Assembly (NCBI RefSeq): GCF_000142905.1
Contig: NW_013657655.1
Span: forward strand, 110,981-174,980
Direction of reading: 5' to 3'
DNA from: Thecamonas trahens ATCC 50062
Taxonomy: Eukaryota > Apusozoa > Apusomonadida > Apusomonadidae
DNA: 64,000 nucleotides
Both the position numbers and the translations under genes were made by a program. Positions 9,185 to 19,262 of the stretch are shown here, piece by piece. Within the stretch, counting starts at the first letter, position 1, and each line of letters opens with the position of its first letter. The notes under the pieces were generated by a model. The model was not told where the DNA came from, searched no databases, and was given only the letters and a program-made list of their open reading frames with translations.

Positions 9185-11551
9185 ATGCGTATCTATATCA
9201 AAGGAGGGTTGTGGACGAATGCAGAGGACGAGGTGCTCAAGGCGTCCATTATGAAGTATGGACTTCGCAACTGGGCCCGTGTCGCCTCGCTCTTTGTCCG
9301 CAAGTCAGCCAAGCAGTGCAAGGCAAGGTGGTATGAGTGGCTCGACCCTTCCATCAAGAAGACTCAATGGTCAAGGGAAGAAGAGGAGAAGCTGCTGTAC
9401 TTGGCCAAGGCCATGCCCATGCAATGGCGGACCATTGCACCGCTCGTCGGTCGCACTCCCGCCCAATGCCTCGAGCACTATGAACGGCTGCTCTCTCAAG
9501 CTGCAGGCGGTGATGCCTCAGAGCCAGGCTCCGGCAAGGGCGGTGAGCTCGACGACCCGCGGAGGCTCCGCGCTGGCGAAATCGACCCAAATCCAGAGTC
9601 CAAGCCTGCAAAGCCCGACGCCATCGACATGACCGAGGATGAGAAGGAGATGCTCCAGGAGGCCCGCGCCCGCCTTGCAAACACCCAGGGCAAGAAGCAC
9701 CGCCGCCGTGAGCGCGAACGGCTGCAGGCCGAAGCTCGTCGCCTCGCCACCTTGCAGAAGCGCCGCGAGCTCTCGGCAGCCGGCATCGAGCTCAAGCCCA
9801 AGCGCAAGTCGGCGAAGGAGCGTGCCCAGGTCGACTTTATCAAGGAGATTCCGTTCCAGCAGCCGGTTCCAGCTGGCCTCTTTGAGGTACCTGCGGCGGA
9901 AAAGCCGCGAGCCAACGCCGCCGCGCTGGTCGGCAAGTCGGTCCGCGACATCGAAGGCCTCACTGCCGAGGAGCGCCAGATTGAGGACCGCAAGCGCGAG
10001 GCCAAGCGCCAGAAGCTCGCCCGTGCCAAGGATCCCACCGGCGCCCTGCTCAAGATGGCCAAGAGCAAGGAACTTTCGTCGCGCGGCGCTCGCGCTCCGC
10101 TCGTTCTCCCGGCTCCGCAGGTCACCGACGCCGAGCTGGGCGCGCTCGCCAAGCTCGAGTCTGCCACTGCGGCCAAGATGGCTGCGCTAGGCGCCACCGG
10201 CGCCACGCCGTCGGGCCCTGGTGCACTCACCGCCTCGCTGCTGACCAACTACGCGGCCACGCCGGGCGCAGGCTCTGCTACACCGGCTCTCGGCCCAGCT
10301 GGGCTCCGCACGCCACGGGTCGGCGTCACCGGCCCACCGGCTCCGCCGACGCCGCACGCCGGCATGGCGTCGCAAGCTGCCATCATGGCTGCGGCCGCTG
10401 AGCTCAAGGCCCGGACCGCCGCGACGACGCCGCTGCTCGGTGGCGAGTCGACTCCGATTCGGCCGACGCTCCCGCTGTCGGTGCCAGCGCCGGCGCCGCG
10501 GCCGGCTGCCACGCCTGTGGCGCCGACGCCGCTGCGCGACTCGCTCGCCATCAACACTGGCGCCACGCCCGCCCACGACGAAGCCGCGCTGCTTGCCGCC
10601 GTCGCCGCACAACGCGCCGCGGTGAGGTCGACGCTCCGTGAGCGCCTTGCTGCCCTGCCCAAGCCGTCCAACGCCGAGTTTGAGATTGTGCTCCCAAGCG
10701 ACTCTGGCGCTGCTGCCGAGGACGCCTCGCTCGAGAACGCTCCGGCCAAGCTCGGCAGCTCGGCGACCATTGTCGACCGCGCCGAGCGTGAGGCCGCAGC
10801 CGCTGCTGCTGCTGCCGCCGCCGCCGCTGACGCCGCCGCTCTCCGCTCCGCGCCGGTCAAGAAGGGTCTGCCGCGCCCACCTGCCGCCGCTGCATCCGTC
10901 CTCACCCACCCGAGCGAGAACGTGTACCCAAGGGCGTCACCGCTTGCTGCCGCCGAGAACCTCATTCTCGCCGAGGCCGCCCGCCTCGTCGCGCATGATG
11001 CTGTCCACCACCCGGTCACCCGCAAGGGCAAGGTTAAGAGCGGGAGTGACGCCGCGGCGCCGCCCAACACCGACATGGCGCTTGCCGACCTCATGAGCGC
11101 CATGGAGCTCATCGATGCTGAGGCATACGCCGCTGTTCCGCGCGCGGCTGTCGACGCGGCTGCGGCCGTCGACGCCGCCGCCGCCATCCCGCGGCTGGCC
11201 GAGACCTCGCTCGACGTCGAGTCGAGCAAGGCTCTGCTCTCGCACTACCGCGAAGCTGTGCGCAAGGCGTCGAAGAAGGCCGTCAAGGCCGAGACCAAGG
11301 TCACCACCCTTGTCGGTGGGTACATGGACCGGTGCGCCAAGCTCGACGCACAAATCGCAGCGCTTGGCGAGTCGATTGTGACCGCCATGACCCAGCTGGA
11401 GTGCCACCAGGCGCTGGCGACCGACGAGCAGCTCGGCCTCACCTCTCGCATCAGCAGCTACACCGAGCTTGTGGCGCAGCAAGGCGCCCGCGAAGCCGAG
11501 CTTCAGACCCAGTTTGGCGCCCTCTCCCGCCTCGCCTCTGCCCGACCGTAA
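9185..11551 (+). CDS. CDC5L: CDC5/CDC5L pre-mRNA splicing factor
   Basis: Core component of the PRP19 (NineTeen) complex in the spliceosome. 788 residues, close to the roughly 800 of animal CDC5L, intronless. The N terminus MRIYIKGGLW starts two Myb repeats (about 6-56 and 57-107), including the highly conserved SAKQCKARWYEWLDPSIKK and GRTPAQCLEHYE segments. A basic central region and an FIKEIPFQQPVPAG-type block follow, as in other CDC5 proteins. The C-terminal half is Ala-rich and ends in a helical segment with DRCAKLDAQIAAL. Only 20 bp separate its stop from the next start on the same strand. Confidence 0.96.
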   Translation: MRIYIKGGLWTNAEDEVLKASIMKYGLRNWARVASLFVRKSAKQCKARWYEWLDPSIKKTQWSREEEEKLLYLAKAMPMQWRTIAPLVGRTPAQCLEHYERLLSQAAGGDASEPGSGKGGELDDPRRLRAGEIDPNPESKPAKPDAIDMTEDEKEMLQEARARLANTQGKKHRRRERERLQAEARRLATLQKRRELSAAGIELKPKRKSAKERAQVDFIKEIPFQQPVPAGLFEVPAAEKPRANAAALVGKSVRDIEGLTAEERQIEDRKREAKRQKLARAKDPTGALLKMAKSKELSSRGARAPLVLPAPQVTDAELGALAKLESATAAKMAALGATGATPSGPGALTASLLTNYAATPGAGSATPALGPAGLRTPRVGVTGPPAPPTPHAGMASQAAIMAAAAELKARTAATTPLLGGESTPIRPTLPLSVPAPAPRPAATPVAPTPLRDSLAINTGATPAHDEAALLAAVAAQRAAVRSTLRERLAALPKPSNAEFEIVLPSDSGAAAEDASLENAPAKLGSSATIVDRAEREAAAAAAAAAAAADAAALRSAPVKKGLPRPPAAAASVLTHPSENVYPRASPLAAAENLILAEAARLVAHDAVHHPVTRKGKVKSGSDAAAPPNTDMALADLMSAMELIDAEAYAAVPRAAVDAAAAVDAAAAIPRLAETSLDVESSKALLSHYREAVRKASKKAVKAETKVTTLVGGYMDRCAKLDAQIAALGESIVTAMTQLECHQALATDEQLGLTSRISSYTELVAQQGAREAELQTQFGALSRLASARP

Positions 11552-11571
11552 ATTGTGGCACCCGTCTCCGC

Positions 11572-12642
11572 ATGCACTCGGCCTGGCTGGCACACCTTGC
11601 CGTCGTTCTCGCCGCATTGTTGGTGGCGGCGAGTCAGGCCGTGCAAGGCGCTTCACACTCTGTCCTCAACACCACCGGATGGCAAGAGGTGCTGGATGGT
11701 CCTGCCTCGCAACAGGCTACTCTCAAGGGCATGCGCGGCACGTATGTGGCGTACACCGAGCTGGCCGCAACTCGCGGTTTTGGTCAGTTTCTGGCAAATG
11801 TGGCACATGACGACGGATGGCTCTTGCCAGCCGTGCCAAGCAACGCGTCGTACGGTGGACTGCTCAACAGCCACAATGCGCTCGCGCTCAATCTGCTTGT
11901 TCATCATCCGTGCAAGCACGATCTGATTGGCGCCTGCGCGCCGCTCACCTCGGTCGCCGATCTGGGCTCGCTCTTTGTCTCGCCGCGCAAGCTCGTCGCC
12001 GGCATGGTTGCCGGTACTCGTGTCTCGCTCTCACAGATTGAGGCCATGCTGGCGGCTCGTCCGGGACCAGATCCGGCTCGTCCAGTGCCTGACGCGCGGA
12101 GGCACGCGGCGCTGGTGACCGGCGCAGTCTCGGCGCCAGATTTGATGGCGACCGCGTTTGCGGTCAACGACGACGGCTCGGCGCTCGACTCCCAGCTGGA
12201 CGACGCTGTCCGCTTGCTGCTGAGCAATCCGACCAAAGGCTTGCATCTCAATCGCCAGGCGATGGCGCTGACGCTCTCGCCGATTTTCAAGTGGAACTCC
12301 GCCGAGTTTGAGGCGGCAGCAGGCGGCTCGGTTCTCGACTTTGTCATCCCGTACCTGGCCGACCTCGACATGGATGCAGCAGTGTTTGTTGCCGAACACG
12401 CGAGCGAGCTGCGAGTCAACTACTTTCGCTACGAGCCACATGTCAACGGCAACGTGGGAGGGCTCTGCTCGCTCAAGCGATCGCGACCGTGCTACGGCTA
12501 TGTGGCGCTGTTTGCCACGCTCGGTGGGATGCTGGCTGCGTTTGGGGTTGCGGCCGCGATGATGCTCGCTGCCCGGCGCGAGCGATGCTGCTGGCGCAAG
12601 CCGAGCCGGACCTTTGCCTCGGGCTACCGCGCCATCCAGTAG
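11572..12642 (+). CDS. Membrane-anchored DUF547 protein
   Basis: 356 residues. The N terminus (MHSAWLAHLAVVLAALLVAAS) is a signal peptide. The body carries DUF547 signatures: NSHNALALNLLVHHP, a VSLSQIEAML segment, then RRHAALVTGAVSAPDL and LSPIFKWNSAEFE, matching the family's order of an Asn-rich motif, a (L)xxIE motif, an RxxxALV block and an IFKWxxxDF block. A single membrane helix (about residues 300-325) is followed by a short basic cytoplasmic tail with CC, so the DUF547 domain would face the lumen or cell exterior. The biochemical function of DUF547 is not settled. The gene converges on the CH-SH3 gene 21 bp away. Confidence 0.8.
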   Translation: MHSAWLAHLAVVLAALLVAASQAVQGASHSVLNTTGWQEVLDGPASQQATLKGMRGTYVAYTELAATRGFGQFLANVAHDDGWLLPAVPSNASYGGLLNSHNALALNLLVHHPCKHDLIGACAPLTSVADLGSLFVSPRKLVAGMVAGTRVSLSQIEAMLAARPGPDPARPVPDARRHAALVTGAVSAPDLMATAFAVNDDGSALDSQLDDAVRLLLSNPTKGLHLNRQAMALTLSPIFKWNSAEFEAAAGGSVLDFVIPYLADLDMDAAVFVAEHASELRVNYFRYEPHVNGNVGGLCSLKRSRPCYGYVALFATLGGMLAAFGVAAAMMLAARRERCCWRKPSRTFASGYRAIQ

Positions 12643-12663
12643 TGGCAGGCTCCTTTTACATGA

Positions 12664-14726
12664 TCAAGAGCGGCGAGTCCGTGTCCGACGCTTGCGCGAC
12701 GGCTGGCGTTTGGCGGGCGGCTTTGCGCGTGTCGCTGTGACTGTGGCAAGCGGGGCGGGCGCGGCGGTGGGCTTGGCACCGCCTGTCGACGGCGGCGCCG
12801 TTGGCTTGCCAAACAAGCCGCCAGCGCCTCCCTGTGCGGCGAGCATGGCCTGCAGCTGCGCAATGCGCGAAGTCGGGTTGGGAGCGGCGGCCTTGACGGA
12901 AGCAGACGTCGGTGCGACGGCGCCCGTGAGCGAGACTCGGTTGGCCGGTACATAGCCGTACGCCTCACCGATCTGCGCTACCAGCCATCCGTTTTCGTCG
13001 TCCTGGTAAATCCGCAGCTTGTCACCCTTTTTGAACGACAGTTGTGTCTCGGCACCGGCTTGGTAGTCGAAAAGCGCGACAGCGACTTGGATGCCACTCG
13101 GTTCGGAGCTGGGCACGTCGTCGTCGTCGGACGAGAGCGCAAAGGCAGCCTGAGCAGCGGGGGAGGAGGCGCGTCATCGTCGTCGGACGAGAGCACAAAT
13201 GCGGCCTGAGCAGCGGGAGTTGGAGGCACGTCGTCGCCATCGGATGAGAGAGCAAAGTCGGGCGCCTGCTGCACGGGCGAACCATTGTCGTCGTCCGTGA
13301 TGGCAAAGGCGTCCATGATTGCAGCAGGGGTGTCCTCGGAGAGCTCAAAGCCAGCGACCGAGGCCGAAGTAGCAACGAGAGGCAGGCTGGCGAGGTCGGG
13401 GTCGGCAGCTTGGGGCAGCACGTCGTCGTTGTCGTCGTCGGAGAGCTCAAAGGCTGTGGCCGGGTCGGCAGCGTGGTCGGACGAGAGGGCAAAGTTGTGG
13501 TGAACGTCGTCAGCGTGGTCGGCAAGCTCACCAGAGAGCACACCAACATGTATGTCGTCATCATCGTCGAGGACGAGCAAGCCGAGGTCATCAAGGTCGT
13601 CTGCTCCGACGTCCTCGACAACAATGCCCAGATCGTCGAGGTCGGGCTCGTAGCCGGCGACGGGCGAGACCGACGAGTTGTCGAGGTCGAGCAGGTCAGC
13701 AGCCGGCGGGTGGAGCGGGAGCTCGTCGAGCGCCAAGTCCTCGGTCTCGATCTCGGAAGCGCCGTCGATGTCAATGCCCGAGAGCTCGAGCTCGTCGATG
13801 ATCGGGTCGTCAAGGTCTGAGGCGACCAGAGCATCGAGGTCCTCGGGCTCGTTGGCGGAAGGAGCGTTGGTCGGCGACGCGATGGCGACGGCGGAAATTT
13901 CCAGCGGATGGACCGGCTCATAGCGGTGGGTGGGCGACGGGTGGAAGAGAGTGTCCGGCAGCGGGTCGTCATCCTGTGATTCCTCTTGGTAGGCAAGGGC
14001 CATGTCAAAGACATGGACGAGCGCCGGGCGCGCGCCGGGCTTGGACGCGTTGAGGTCGACGGTCGAGATGTGCTTGTCGGGTAGGCCGGAGCGGACAAAG
14101 GCAAGCGAGTGTTGCGAGACGCCTGGAAGGCCATCGGCGGCAGCGGTCAGGTTCTCCTTGGTCGTTCCGCCCATGTGCGACTTATCGATGCCGCGAAGGT
14201 AGCGGACGGTGTCGGCGAGGACGGTGGGCGGGAAGAGGATGTCCTCTGGATGGATCTTTGCCAGCGGCGTGTGAAAGCCGCGGCGGACAGCAAGGGCGGC
14301 AAGGACATGCATGGTATTGACGACACGGTACATGTTGGCCTTACGATACAAATCCGAGACGGCAAAGCAGCGACGCTTGGGAATGGCGAGCCGTCTGCAG
14401 AAGCGAAGAAAGGCGCGGATGTTGCCCTTGCGCTCAGTGGCGTTGGAAGGCACATTGACGACTTCTTCATCCTTGACCAGATCAGCTTGTATAGCCTTTG
14501 CGAGGGCAATGAGCGTCACGCCATCCCTCAGCACGGTAGCCAGATCAGCCGATGCCAGCTTTGCGTTCAACGCCGCTTGAATCCACATGTACACCTCATG
14601 CTGCCGAGTGAGAAAGACCTTTGCCTCGACTTCCTTCTCCGTCCACTTGTTCGGCAGTGTCACCTTGACTGGCGAGCTGACGTAGTCTGATGGCGAGGTG
14701 ACTCTCGTCCGCACAGGCGTCGCCAT
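12664..14726 (-). CDS. CH-domain/SH3 protein with acidic repeats, frame-broken
   Basis: Probable cytoskeletal adaptor of about 687 residues once the break is allowed for. Start MATPVRTRV at 14726. Residues about 45-150 form a single calponin-homology domain (WIQAALNAKL, LRDGVTLIALAKAIQ, DLYRKANMYRVVNTMHVLAAL). The middle is very acidic and repeats an F-[AEV]-[LI]-[ST]-x-[DE] motif seven times. The C terminus is one SH3 domain (VAVALFDYQAG, LSFKKGDKLRI, GWLVAQ, GYVPANRV) plus a basic tail. The frame is lost at 13159-13164: the repeat there is one base shorter than its sister copy at about 13213-13232, in a G5 run on the plus strand. Both sides remain clearly coding. Confidence 0.85.
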
Positions 14727-15564
14727 GATGGCTGTCGTCTCTCCCTCGGACCCTCGCCAGCTATCAACAAGCAGAGAGCGGGTGAGTGCACCAGCAAGAC
14801 ACACACAGCCACACACAGCCACAGTACAGTACAGTTGTACTGGAGTATGTGAGTGAAGTGTGCTGGGAGAGTCTGTGTGGAGGGTTAGGGGTAAGGGGGG
14901 GGGGGGGGGGGGGGCCTTTGGGCGGGCCCCCCCCCCCCCCCCCCCCCCCCTCCCCTCGCCCTCCTCCAAACCGCGCGCAATGGCCTGAGGACCGATGGCG
15001 GGTCATGGATCATTGATGGCCATCCATTCCATCTATGGGGGGTGATCTTGGAGGTTCTGGGGGGAGGGGGGTAAAGATCAAGAGCGTCAGAGAGGACCAT
15101 GGCGCGTGTGCTATGGGTCGATGCTGAGCTCCGTGTTGAAGAGCCCCAATGGCGCACCACCCAACCACACACGGACCCACCCACATACACTGGACCCGTG
15201 CGTGTACATGATCTAAAGTGATCAAGATCAGAATGAGGATGCAACCAGGCAGAAATAGAAGAGAATAATGATGGATTGTGGGTCAAGAGTGTGTGTGTGA
15301 GGTTCTCGCCATCATCGGACTGGTATACGATGCAAGGGTGTGTGGGTGTGTGGGTGGAGGGTCAGCAAGGAGCGAGCTGCCGAGCTCAACCGACAAACGG
15401 TCTTCCACAAGTCGAGTCCGTTCGGCGACCACAAGCACAAGCCCCCGCACCGAACACACCCACCCACCCACCCACCCACCCACACCCATCTCTACTCGTC
15501 ACCTTTGGAGGAGACACAGTGTTTTCGGTGGTTGTGTGGCATAGTCTCGGGAACAGCAGAGGTC
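14727..15564. other. Divergent intergenic region
   Basis: Upstream of both the CH-SH3 gene and the zinc-knuckle gene. It contains a long G20/C24 inverted repeat (14895-14950), a CACCC-type tandem run (about 15459-15484) and GT-rich stretches (15286-15350). No gene is supported. Confidence 0.5.
14895..14950. repeat. G20-C24 inverted repeat
   Basis: An uninterrupted run of 20 G (14895-14914) is followed after 12 bases by an uninterrupted run of 24 C (14927-14950). As read this is a perfect hairpin. Such a structure is hard to sequence, so run lengths, and even the join, may not be exact. Confidence 0.8.
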
Positions 15565-16203
15565 ATGCCGCGCAAGAAGAAGAGTCGGCCGCCGCCAAGA
15601 AGGGCAACGTCAGTGATGGATACCCGGCCCACAGAGTCGGGAAGGTCGGGAAGTGGACGGAATCGGTCAGGCTCGTCAGGCTCGGCATCTTCGGCAAACA
15701 TTCGGAGGTCGTCGTCGGTGGCAGACTCGGCCATGTCATCGGCTGAGGATACCACCGTCACAGGCTCGTCGCCCTCGCGCAATGAGCCATCGCCGGAAGA
15801 GCAGGCGGCCGAAGAGGAGCGGATGGCTCGGGCGGCTGAGGCTCAGGCCAAGGCTGATGAGGCGGCGGCGGCAGCAGCGGCGGCAGCAGCGCTTGTGGAA
15901 GCGCTGGATGCCAAGGCCGAGGCCGAGGCGGCGGCCAAGGCAGCACGGGCAGATGCAGCACGGCAGCTCGAGCATCGCAAGCGTGACTGCGTCCTCAACT
16001 GGCGCAAAGACTTTGCTCGCAGGGAGATCGCGTGCTCGCGGTGCGGGACTTTTGGCCACGACTTTGTGGCCTGCTCGGAGGAGCCAGTTCTGGCCACCAA
16101 GCCGCGGTGGGGCGAGGGATGGAAGCACGATGAGTTTGCTCGCCAGCGTGAGCGCGAGGTTGGTCATGCAGCCGCTGTCCTCGAGCACTTTTCTCGTCGC
16201 TGA
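15565..16203 (+). CDS. Zinc-knuckle (CCHC) coiled-coil protein
   Basis: 212 residues starting at MPRKKKSRPPPRR. The first 75 residues are basic and Ser-rich and likely disordered. An Ala/Glu-rich helix (about 80-140, with runs of Ala) follows. A single retroviral-type zinc knuckle CSRCGTFGHDFVAC (C-x2-C-x4-H-x4-C) lies near residue 160. The C terminus is short and charged. A nucleic-acid-binding role is the usual inference for this knuckle, but the protein family is not recognised. The upstream open frame is Pro/His/Thr low complexity from a CCCA repeat and was not included. Confidence 0.75.
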   Translation: MPRKKKSRPPPRRATSVMDTRPTESGRSGSGRNRSGSSGSASSANIRRSSSVADSAMSSAEDTTVTGSSPSRNEPSPEEQAAEEERMARAAEAQAKADEAAAAAAAAAALVEALDAKAEAEAAAKAARADAARQLEHRKRDCVLNWRKDFARREIACSRCGTFGHDFVACSEEPVLATKPRWGEGWKHDEFARQREREVGHAAAVLEHFSRR

Positions 16204-16936
16204 TGCCGCCACAGCCAAGCCGGCAAGTCGCCAACGGTGCGGTACGATGGCCCGATGGAGTCACGAGCGATGACGCTAGCCTTGACAGCGTCACATCCAA
16301 CAAATCGCAAAGGCTCTTGCTGTCAGTCCTAGCGAGCGTCGATGGGAGCCGATGTGATGAGCAGCCATCAGCATTGGCGTGGGCCGGGCAATGTGCGATG
16401 AGAGAAGCAAGGTATATCGCGATTGTATGACACAGAATGCAACCATGGTCAATGTCAATGACGTCGATGTCCATCAGACGACGCAAGTCAAGCATCCTCG
16501 TCGACATCTAGTGAGAAGGCCAACACTCTAGTAACAAAGATCATGTCACCCCATGATGAACATTTACCACTTCAGATCAGGACTTTAAGCGACGTCGAAG
16601 GATGCTTGAAGACCAAAGACAGGCTCAAGGGCCTTGTATCCCCCTCCCCCTCCCCCCCTCTTGTTCAGGTCAAACAGGGCTTTGGTAGCGTTGACCGGTG
16701 TTGTCGGTTTGCTGAAAACACGTGTGTCTGACATAAGATTGACAGCAGTCGAAGACGGCCAACCAGCACTGTCAACGCTTGTCTCCTTTCATTGGAGGAG
16801 AGTTGGCCGCGGCGCAGCAGCAGCAGCAGCAGCAGCAGCACGACCAACTTCCACCACACCTTCTCCTTTCCCTTTATTCCTCCTCTTCTATCCATCCATC
16901 CTCTCCATAACCCCCTACATTCCTCCTCTACCAACC
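16204..16936. other. Intergenic region, no gene seen
   Basis: A less GC-biased stretch between two plus-strand genes. It contains an AGC trinucleotide run (about 16815-16837), which reads as poly-Ser/Gln in spurious frames, and a pyrimidine-rich block just before the ATG at 16937. No coding or RNA gene signal was found. Confidence 0.5.
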
Positions 16937-19163
16937 ATGGGATGTGGTACCTCGAGAGCCGCACGGTACGAAGCCCTCCCCCTCCCCCTCCCCCTCCCCC
17001 CCCCCCCCCCCCCCCCATTTCTCCACCCCCTTTTTTTTTTTGGGGGCGTTTGGGCCGTAAAATATTGGACGAGATAGGCAAAGAGTAACCATATACCAGA
17101 ACCATACCATTCCCCCCCCCCCCCCTCCCTGTACCCACACCGGGGCGTCTTGAGGGGAAGTGGTAGGGGGCGTGCTCGCCTTCAACTGGCGCTATTGACC
17201 TCCTCCTCAGTCATGTGAGTAGCATTGAGCATATGGAGTTGTAGCGTGGTTCGCTAGTGTATGACCAAGTGGCTCGTACCTTCCCCACCCTCAGGCGAGC
17301 ATATAGCTGGCAGCACATGAGCGCGGAAAGCAACTAACATTGGGCGCAATGATGTCAATATGGTATTGTGTGATTTTTAATCGTTGGCCAACATTCGTTG
17401 TTATATTGGAATGCTCTCGTTGCGTTTGTTCGTTTGACTCGGGGCGCAATTGGCTCTCGCCTTTGATGCGGTCGTCAACAATGATCGGCGTGGGTACGCT
17501 CGGCCGGCCTTTCCCTCTTTCCCTCTCTCTCTCTCTCTCCCACCCACTGTGTTGCTTGCTACGGCTTCTTGGTTGACCTGTTGTGGGGACGGCATGGCAC
17601 TGGTGGTTCTGGTACTGCTGGTGGTGGTGCCTGTGGGACAGTGGCGATCGGGTGTCGCGGCGGCCGAGCCAAGCAAGTGGCGGGGCAGTCAAGGCGTTGA
17701 GCCCGTCGAGCTCGAAGAGCGCACCCTCTGAGGGCCGCTCCAAGGCTTCGCTTACGAGCAGCCACAGCCGCAGTCGCGGAGGCGAGAATGACAGCAAGGC
17801 CCCCGGTGGGGCTGAGCCGCACGGTGGGCGGGGCGATGAGGGCGGCGCTGGGCTGCACAGCCTCCAGCTTGTCGCGGCGACGCGGCCGCGGGCAGGCAGC
17901 GAGAGTAGCAGAGCAGAGACGCCGGTGCTGACCCGTTCCGAGTATCCCGAGTGGACGGGCGAGCGGGTGCGGCGGATGTCATCGCTGTCGATCACGGGCA
18001 CGCCGTACAACACAAATCATTTTATGCCAGAGGTGCCTGCTGTCAAGGAGCTGGCGGACAAGTTGTGGCCGACGCTGGCTGTGAAGCAGGCACACTTTGT
18101 AGGCTCGATGGAGGGAGTGACGCTGGTGTCGTCGGCGACAGGAACGAACAAGGTGGGCGTCAACTCGTTCGAGGTTGCGTACGTGATAGTGGAGGTTTCG
18201 CCGGGTGACTCGCTGGGCACCGGGCATGGCACGGTTGTGTCGCGGCGGTCAGGCTCGTATTCGGAGGGCACGGCGCTGTCGGGAACGGGCGGAATCGGGA
18301 CTGGAGGAGGCGCGGAGGGAAGCAGCGCCGGTGATTCCAAAAAGGCCAAGTCCAAGTCTGTGGACGAGCGGTCGCCTGGCCTGCAGATGGCGCCGTGGGC
18401 TCCGTCTGCGACGTCGGAGGTCATTGCATGGCTCCATAAGCCGTCGTCGCTCATCCGGATCGAGGTCCTGCCGCGGCTCCGCGAGGTGGTTGGGGCAATG
18501 GAGGTCGACGGCGAGGTTGAGGTCGACATTGTGGTGACGATGCCAGACCAGGTCAAGTACATCGCCAATTTGCGAGTCCGGGTCACATCTCGCGGAAGCG
18601 AAGGCATGTTGGCGGTGGAGGACCTCTCGGTGGAGCTGTCGTCGACCAAGAGCGGCGGGCGGGTGCTGCTCCGGGGAGACCTGTATTGGCGGGTGGAGCC
18701 AAGCGAGCTCGAGACGCGGACCACGTCTGTGCTCCTCACCAACGAGCCTGCGCCGGCTATGCAGGGTTTGGCGTCGCTCAAGGTGGACAGCATGGACTTT
18801 GTCTCTACGCACGTCCATGTGTTCAAGTTTGCGGACCACGTGAGCCTTGCGCCGCGTTTCCAGCTCTCGGACGGCTCGTACATCCAGGCGACGCTGATTC
18901 TGCCGTCGCTGGGCAAGCTCCGGCTCGAGTCCAACTCGATGTCGAACAAGCTCAAGCTGGTGATCATGTGGATCCGCGAGACGGGCACGTCATTCAAAAT
19001 GCGGATGTTCGACCCTGTGGCGCATCCGTCAACCAAATCTAACATTGCTGTCTCGTCCAAGGTCTCGGAGCGGACGTCCAAGTTTTCGCTCGCGCTCAAG
19101 GGTGTGATTGAGGATGCCTTTGGCTCGCACAAGATTGTGCTCAAGTTTGAGCAGCAGTCGTAG
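16937..19163 (+). CDS. Predicted myristoylated protein of unknown function (2 exons)
   Basis: Proposed join 16937-16965 and 17642-19163. Exon 1 encodes MGCGTSRAA in a CAACCATGG context and ends at a GTACGA donor followed by long C runs. Exon 2 starts after GGGACAG in the matching phase. Gly2/Cys3 is a classic dual myristoylation/palmitoylation signal. A Ser-rich, basic linker leads to a folded region (about 140-510) rich in beta-type alternation, for example VEVDIVVTMPDQVKYIANLRV and DGSYIQATLILPSL, which I do not recognise. The 1.15 kb from about 18000 to the stop is certainly coding. The 676-bp intron is inferred and another small exon could be hidden in it. Confidence 0.7.
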
Positions 19164-19262
19164 GCGTGGGAGTGCCTTTGAGTGCAAGCACGTGTTGCTT
19201 TAGGGAAGTATGATGTTCTCGCCATATTGAATTGGGGACATTCCTTAATAGCAAGAATGTTT

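Noticed and set aside
14884-14900. TTAGGG-like sequence near a G run
   Set aside because: A single unit next to a homopolymer, not a telomere-type tandem array.
15276-15564. Upstream extension of the zinc-knuckle protein
   Set aside because: It consists of Pro/Thr/His from a CCCA repeat; the ATG at 15565 with a basic start is a better choice.
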